Below, one piece after another: positions 58,110 through 64,000 of a stretch of 64,000 bases of DNA. This DNA comes from Azadirachta indica (Eukaryota > Streptophyta > Magnoliopsida > Sapindales > Meliaceae). Within the stretch, counting starts at the first letter, position 1, and the number at the start of each line of letters is the position of its first letter. Location: contig CM040440.1 in NCBI GenBank assembly GCA_022749755.1, positions 8,791,269-8,855,268 of the forward strand, in the 5' to 3' direction. Made by a program: the position numbers and the translations under genes. The notes beneath the pieces are model-generated. The model saw only the letters and a list, made by a program, of their open reading frames with translations, was not told the DNA's origin and did not search any database.

Positions 58110-61100
58110 GAGTATTCATACAACATAATTGTTATATATTATAAAGAATTAAATCCTTAATTAGACATTGTTTTGTAAATTACAAAAATGTTATGAAATT
58201 GGGGATTTAAAGAGGATGAGAAGGAAGCATGTTATGATTTATGAAAATGATGTTTGTATTATCACCATGACAACATGAACACACGAAAGTCCCAAGAGGC
58301 AAAGATGTTCTCATTTAAGCTTTTTATTTTACATGTATATTGCAAAAGACACCCTTTACATGTATTGTATGCACTAAAGAAAAGGAAATTAGAAGAAAGA
58401 GGAAGAGGCAGAGACAACAAAAGAGAAAAGAAAATGAAAATGGAGGGTGAGAAACATTTGTAGATGCTAGTAGAAAACAATATACAAAAGATGATTTTAG
58501 AGATTTGAGTTTAATTTCTTTTTAAATCATCACTAACAGAAAAATTAATTACATATGTTAAAAGATGCTTGAAAACTGATACAAAATTATAGGTCTATGT
58601 TCCTATGACAAAGGACCGATATAAGGTTTCAAAGAAGTGAAAACGAGTACAAGGCATGTGCTAAATTCTAGCAACTCATCAATCAATAATCTAAAACTCT
58701 CAACACATAATTGACTTTTGTATTGGTTAGTGAAAAGATAAACCTGATGTCTATTCTTGTTCAATTATTGTACAGTCTTTCCACAATTAGGTGGTTAATA
58801 TCTCCCACTCACATGGATTAGTGGCAATTGACTCAGATTCTCATAACCATTTTCCCAATAAATGGACGGCGCAAAGTGCTTGCACCCATAAAAAGAAAAG
58901 GCAAATCTATTTCCATATTCTCCATTTAGACTTCACATAAAAAGCTTTAACTACCTCCTCAAATTAGTTTATTATTATTATTATCATTCTATTCTTATGG
59001 AGGAGGAAACCTCCACCTGTTTCTTTAATCTTCTCTTTGATGAATATTAATCACATCCTTCTCTCTTACTTTTCTTTCCTTTGTTCTATATGGAATAACC
59101 AGGCTCTAATCTCTATCATTGATTAGAGGGATATAATTTATGTAAAAGCAGAGGAATATTAGTATTCTTAGTAAAAGAATAATATGCTAACTGGGACCAT
59201 TTTGAAATGTGACACATTTCTGCTGATCTGTGCTCTGTCTTTTTTTTTTCAATAAAGTGAAAGAACCAGTTTGTTAGCCACTTTGTGGTGTGTTGGCTGG
59301 AAAGTCAATATATAAATGTGCATTGTGGCTGAAAATTAACCATACCAATGCAGCTTCTGTTCCTGCTTTCTTGCATCTGAAACTTCTAAGCTTTATGATG
59401 TGTGACACACAGAATGCAGAAGAAAAAGAAGAAGAAGATAGTAACAATGACGAAGACGTTGGTGAAGACAATGACTCGAAGAATTTCATATGCTGTCTAA
59501 GGTAGTCTTCTTCTTCTTCTTCTTCTTCTTCTTCTTCTTCTTCCTCCTGTCTCTGCAGGGGGTTTAAGGGGATCAACAGGCAAGTCATAGAGGCAAAAGG
59601 GAAGGCAACGCCTTTCTTCCGGGTTTGTTACTTTTTATGTCGTTTACCATTTTCACCGTGATCTCTGTTATAGCAGATTCAGGTACCATAAAGAAAGTAA
59701 TGTTACGGTTTAGCCATTACCAGTGCTTGTAAAAGTGGCTACTTGTTGCAATCTTCTGCAACTATCTGCTTTTTAACTTTTCTTATTTTCTTTCTACTGG
59801 TGCCAACTTCTTCTCCCTGTGAAGAAATGAAACCATATATTGATCTGTTGATACTTACGTTTTGCATGTATGTTTGCACTCTTTCTCTGAGGATTTTCTC
59901 AAACAGATACATGGCTCCTTGGCAAGGCAAAGCTTCAGTATCTAAGTGGCAACTGCTATTTACTTTATTGCTAACAAAGTAATAAATTCCAACAATCAGA
60001 AACTTCTCCTTTAGTTTTATTTCAATATATGAGCTGATGACACAAAAACTTGTCAGGCAAGTGCCCATCAAACGATTCCACCATGAATTTCAAGGGCAAC
60101 AAATGTTCCTGTAATAACAGATGGCAAAAACACAAAAGGGATCCTAATATGATATGCACTACACACAAGCATCCATACGCACACTTGCATATATGCTCTC
60201 ATGCCCCACACATGTTGCACATACTTGGGTACGCTTGTCAAACCATAAAACTACAATGTCGCACGGATAACAGAATCTTTTGAAAAAGCACTCCACGAAT
60301 AATTCCATATCCAGAATATTTAAACACCAACAAGCAGCTAAGATATCTATGGTCGTAAAAAGATTAATTAATTATGTCCATCACTATTATAATCTTGATG
60401 TGTAAGAGTATGTACTATGAGGCTGCAGATCAAAAGTATAACCACAGGTTTCATGTTGTTCTCAGATGAATGATAATTCTGTCCTCTGAAATAGTTAAAC
60501 TTGAAGTTAATGCAAGATGAATCAAGTACAAATCCATCCAACAACACAAGACACTTGCAAACAATGATCAAGGAAACCAGACAAAAAAGAAACGTTCTGG
60601 GAAATCAGAGGCATATTTCCTCGTATGTATTAATTTTGAATCTAGTAAGTCCTTGGGGGTTCCATTACTGCAGGCCAATACATTTTCTGTTTTCTCCACA
60701 TATGCAAATATTACATTTGAAAACAAAAAACAAAAAAGCCCCCAAACATCAAAATACTATTATCATGGAATTAGACCCTGACATCAATAAGCGAGGGGGC
60801 ACGACAGAAAAATTCTGCACTTCTGGATTCATTCTGGATGCACCTTACGCAAAATAAATTTGTGAGATGAAAGAGGAATAAGCTCGTATCATCTTGTGAT
60901 CAGATATCATATAATTCTTCTTTTCTCAATGTTCAATTTTAATAAGCCTGGGGAAAACTTCTCAACTACAAAAAAATCATGTACCCCATCCATAAAGGGG
61001 AACTATAATCTGTATCATGTTGCTCAAATAACCAAATGACCTACTTGTTTACTAATGCTAGTTTATTTTCGTCATCAACTCTAATCTGATTCCAGCTATG

Positions 61101-61140
61101 AAATCATATTAGTGCAATTTTGGCAGTACCATAGCACTCC
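58110..61140. other. Intergenic region with no supported protein gene
   Basis: About 3 kb. It includes opposing purine and pyrimidine triplet runs near 59420-59545 and the 3' UTR of the carrier gene at its right end. Open frames of 60-118 codons here are low-complexity or lack family features. Confidence 0.45.
59505..59544. repeat. (TTC)n microsatellite
   Basis: About 13 TTC/TCT units. A shorter GAA-rich run at 59418-59440 is its complement, about 65 bp away. Confidence 0.95.
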
Positions 61141-64000
61141 CTAACCAAGTTCTAGACTCTTTTTCATAGTTTCATAAACCAAGTATGTAATGCTTGCAGC
61201 CGGCACGACCTTGAGAAGATTCGGAAAAATTCCTTTGTAAAAACCCCTATAACCTTCTTTCCGCAGAGTTCTCCGAAATACATCAGACATTCCCTGATAA
61301 GCAGCTTCAGCTTGCATTCTGGGAAGCAACAACAGTGTTATGCGTGAAAAGTAGTAAGATAAAGAATACAATAAGACCAGATCAGCAACAACAAATTTTT
61401 CAGTAGCTGCAATACTAATCACCATGACCAAAGAAAATATATTTCATTTATAACATCATACCTGGTTCTAACAACCTGCAATGGATAAACACATGTTGCT
61501 CCAAGAGCTCCTGAAATTGTTCCACAGCCCAGTTGCACACAAGAGACCAGGTTCTACAGAAAAGGTGAAGTTTTCAGAGAAATTCTCCAACAATAGCATA
61601 CACAACTTACAGAACATAGGAGCATAAAAGAAATGAGAACAAGAAGTTCAAAATACAGACAAAAGATTACTGTACCACTGTCATGAAGAATGTGAGTCTT
61701 TGACAAATCTTTCAAAGTTTCATATGCTGCCAGATCGATGCCAGCATATGGGACAATCCCAAGAAGAGATGGCACAAGACCTTTATAGAATGCCCGAGGA
61801 CCCTCATGAACCAAAATGTCCTTTGTTAGTGTAACCAACTTTGGAGCCTTTCCACCTTCACAGGCACAAGTCTGTAACCGAGTTTTCACAAGATCCAACG
61901 GATAGATAGCAGTTTGTGCCACTGCACCTGCCATACCACCAGCCAAAAGTCTCCCAGCTGCACCTATATCATCCTTGTCTTCACCCATAAAATCTCCAAT
62001 GGCATTCTTTAAAATTTCATATGCATAAAATCTGATAGCGCACTTTCAGGTGCAACCTTCAGAACATTTAATCCATTACCTCGAAAAAATCCCAACAAAC
62101 CTTCTTCCTTCCATATCTTTCTTATAGTTGGCACTATACGAGCTTGTGTTGTCTGGACTTGCAAGACAACCTTCAGGCGATCAAGAGGAGCAGTTGCAGT
62201 ACGAGAAGCAGCTCCTGCTATTCCTCCCGCAATAAAATACTTGCTTCTCTTAACGTGTTTACTGATGCCTTCTGGAATAACAGCCTGTTCTCCAATATCT
62301 ACAAGGCATACCCTCTCCCAGTGATGATATATATTTTCAATAGTAGCTTCATGTGGGTAGAGTAGAAGGAAATCTCTCCATTCTTCAAAAGTTATGATTC
62401 CATTATTATCCTTATCAACATGCTCCACAAAACGAGCCAATTCCTCATCACTAATTTCAATTCCTGAAAAACATAAACTGCCAGGGCTTATAAGTTTGAA
62501 AAAAAGGAATGAAGTTAAGACTCATGAGTGTGAGAAAGGGCTCCATGAAAATCAAAATGAAGAAATATTTCAAATAACAGGCAATAGGCAAGATCACAAT
62601 TCTATCATATTAACACCTATCCTAATTCTTCTGTTGATTTTATATAAGCGCCCAGAGAACCTAAATATATCTTTTAGACAGATCAAAGAACTTCATCGAA
62701 GATCCTTAACAAAAAACTCAAAACAAAGACTTTTCAAAGTCAACCACTAGAGGCAGCCTTTAATTGTTCAACAACTTCAAAGTTCAACTAAGTTTCAATT
62801 GAATCCAACAGGTTTATGTGCAAAGGAGTTCGTCAGCTTTGCCTCAAACAATTACTTGGAAGACAAGAGATGTGGCAGCAGCCATTACTTATCTCAATAG
62901 TGAGGTAGACCCCAAACTTTTATTTCTTGGCAGAAGATTTGCAATAGGTTACAACAAAAATTTCGGGTGCTCTAACCCCTTAAGCCCAATCCTCACAATA
63001 GATATAAATTTGTAACTAGGAATCCTACTACAGGAAGAGTAAAACTAGGATTCAAACAGTAAAATGATATAAGAAAGAAGAAAGAGAAATTAGCATAACT
63101 ACAGATGGCAAGACAAACAACTGTCAAAATTTGATCAGTGGCCGATATATACCAGACAAGCAAGCAGGATGAAGGAAAACTTTCAGTGTGACAATCATAC
63201 CTAGCTCTCCAACACAAATCTTTACAGGAACTCACTTTCTCAAAAAAAAAAAAACCCAGAACAAAGCCTCACGTCCCAGGACAAATACAGCAAACTGTCC
63301 GTCTCATAACTAGGCGGTACAAAAACATAATCAGAGTAGCCAAACCCACCAACAGCCTCCCTTCAACTCCCCCCACAAATACCAACTAACAACAAACACG
63401 AACACATCTTAGAAATTAATCAAGGGTAGAAGAGAATTTCACACACCATCAGAAAAGGAAAAGAAACTTAAGAACTAAAATGAAAAACAAACAGATTTTC
63501 TATTAAACTAAAGCCTTTATCCTGCAGTTATAGCCTTGCAAACATGACAGGAACTTGTCAACCATATTTACAAACTTTTACTAATTGATGTAGACTTGGG
63601 TGTTGAATTAACTAGCTAATGTTATCCCTATATCCTTATCCTCGACATATCAGAGTCCCAAATTTCCAACTTCATTCTTTCTCTATCACTATGACAGTAA
63701 CAATTTCACGCATTCCCAAAGAAAATTTTACTTATCCAATAACATATGAATGATATGACATGTAATAGAAGCTCAAAAGCAAACAACAGCCCCACTGTTC
63801 TACATTCTCATTACAACTAAAACGACAAAAAATATATATATATTTTTTTCTCTCAAAACTCCAAAATCTATCCTAATTTTTGGTTCTTTACCCCCAATCA
63901 CGAACCAAAGTTGACTTCCTCAGTGATAAGCTCAAAATAAAGGAATACCAGCTTTAACAAGAGCGTCCCACAGCTCCTCAGGCAGAATGCAGCCATTATG
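61141..64000 (-). CDS. APC: Ca-dependent mitochondrial ATP-Mg/phosphate carrier (APC/SCaMC), partial and frame-disrupted
   Basis: Minus-strand exons: 63949-64000 (continues off the window), about 61671-62463, 61462-61553, 61141-61318. The N-terminal side has an EF-hand ([13 protein letters not shown]). Then come three mitochondrial-carrier repeats with signatures PLDRLK, PLDLVK and PLQVVR. The C-terminus is [15 protein letters not shown] carriers exchange ATP-Mg for phosphate across the inner mitochondrial membrane, gated by calcium. Two oddities. Near 62037-62038 two extra bases after VAPESA break the frame just before the expected [14 protein letters not shown], leading to an early stop. 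At exon 61462-61553 the linker reads [11 protein letters not shown] where relatives have EPGPLVQLGCG; the standard donor at 61676 gives the wrong phase, while a donor after ACA at 61671 restores it. It may be a pseudogene, or bases may be miscalled. Confidence 0.85.

Noticed and set aside
59274..59588. Glu-rich minus-strand open frame
   Set aside because: It is the translation of the TTC microsatellite.

Overview
The window is nuclear DNA from a eudicot plant. Genes have many GT-AG introns, the intergenic DNA is AT-rich with microsatellites and decayed transposons, and all recognisable proteins are plant-type. A woody eudicot such as Citrus is my guess, but the sequence alone does not prove it.

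Left third (1-21 kb), five genes. (1) The 5' part of a conserved plant gene I do not recognise, minus strand, running off the left edge (74-974). (2) A germin-like cupin (1484-2155, minus). (3) Inositol polyphosphate multikinase IPK2 (3123-4037, minus) with a leader intron. (4) An amidase-signature protein with an N-terminal membrane anchor (6837-11354, plus, 12 exons, 639 aa). (5) Tudor-SN nuclease (14180-20914, plus, 16 coding exons, 995 aa), whose exons are all multiples of three.

Middle (21-32 kb), repeats. A decayed Mutator-like element (23769-29606) has terminal inverted repeats, a 9-bp target duplication and a nonsense-riddled transposase. Two divergent copies of an older direct repeat flank it. 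A 441-bp hAT-type MITE lies at 30697-31137. Calnexin follows (32375-35210, minus, six exons, 535 aa), with an ER-stress-element-like site in its promoter.

Most striking region (36.3-52.6 kb). It has no credible protein gene but holds eight microRNA hairpins of the MIR477 family, all readable on the minus strand, seven of them with a TATA box just upstream. They fall into types A and B and repeat in the order A-B-B, A-B-B, A-B, embedded in repeated flanking modules. This is a tandemly duplicated MIR477 cluster.

Right end (54.5-64 kb). tRNA-Gly(CCC); a B12D/MLRQ-like mitochondrial membrane protein whose predicted presequence and body are in different frames; an intronless PPR protein of the E class; a tRNA-Ser remnant lacking its D-loop to anticodon segment; and a Ca-regulated ATP-Mg/phosphate mitochondrial carrier (APC type) with a frame break, running off the right edge.

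From memory, the order germin-like, IPK2, amidase, TSN, calnexin, PPR, APC matches two duplicated Arabidopsis chromosome 5 blocks (around At5g61750-61810 and At5g07320-07370). This supports the gene calls and marks the microRNA cluster as an addition to an otherwise conserved neighbourhood.
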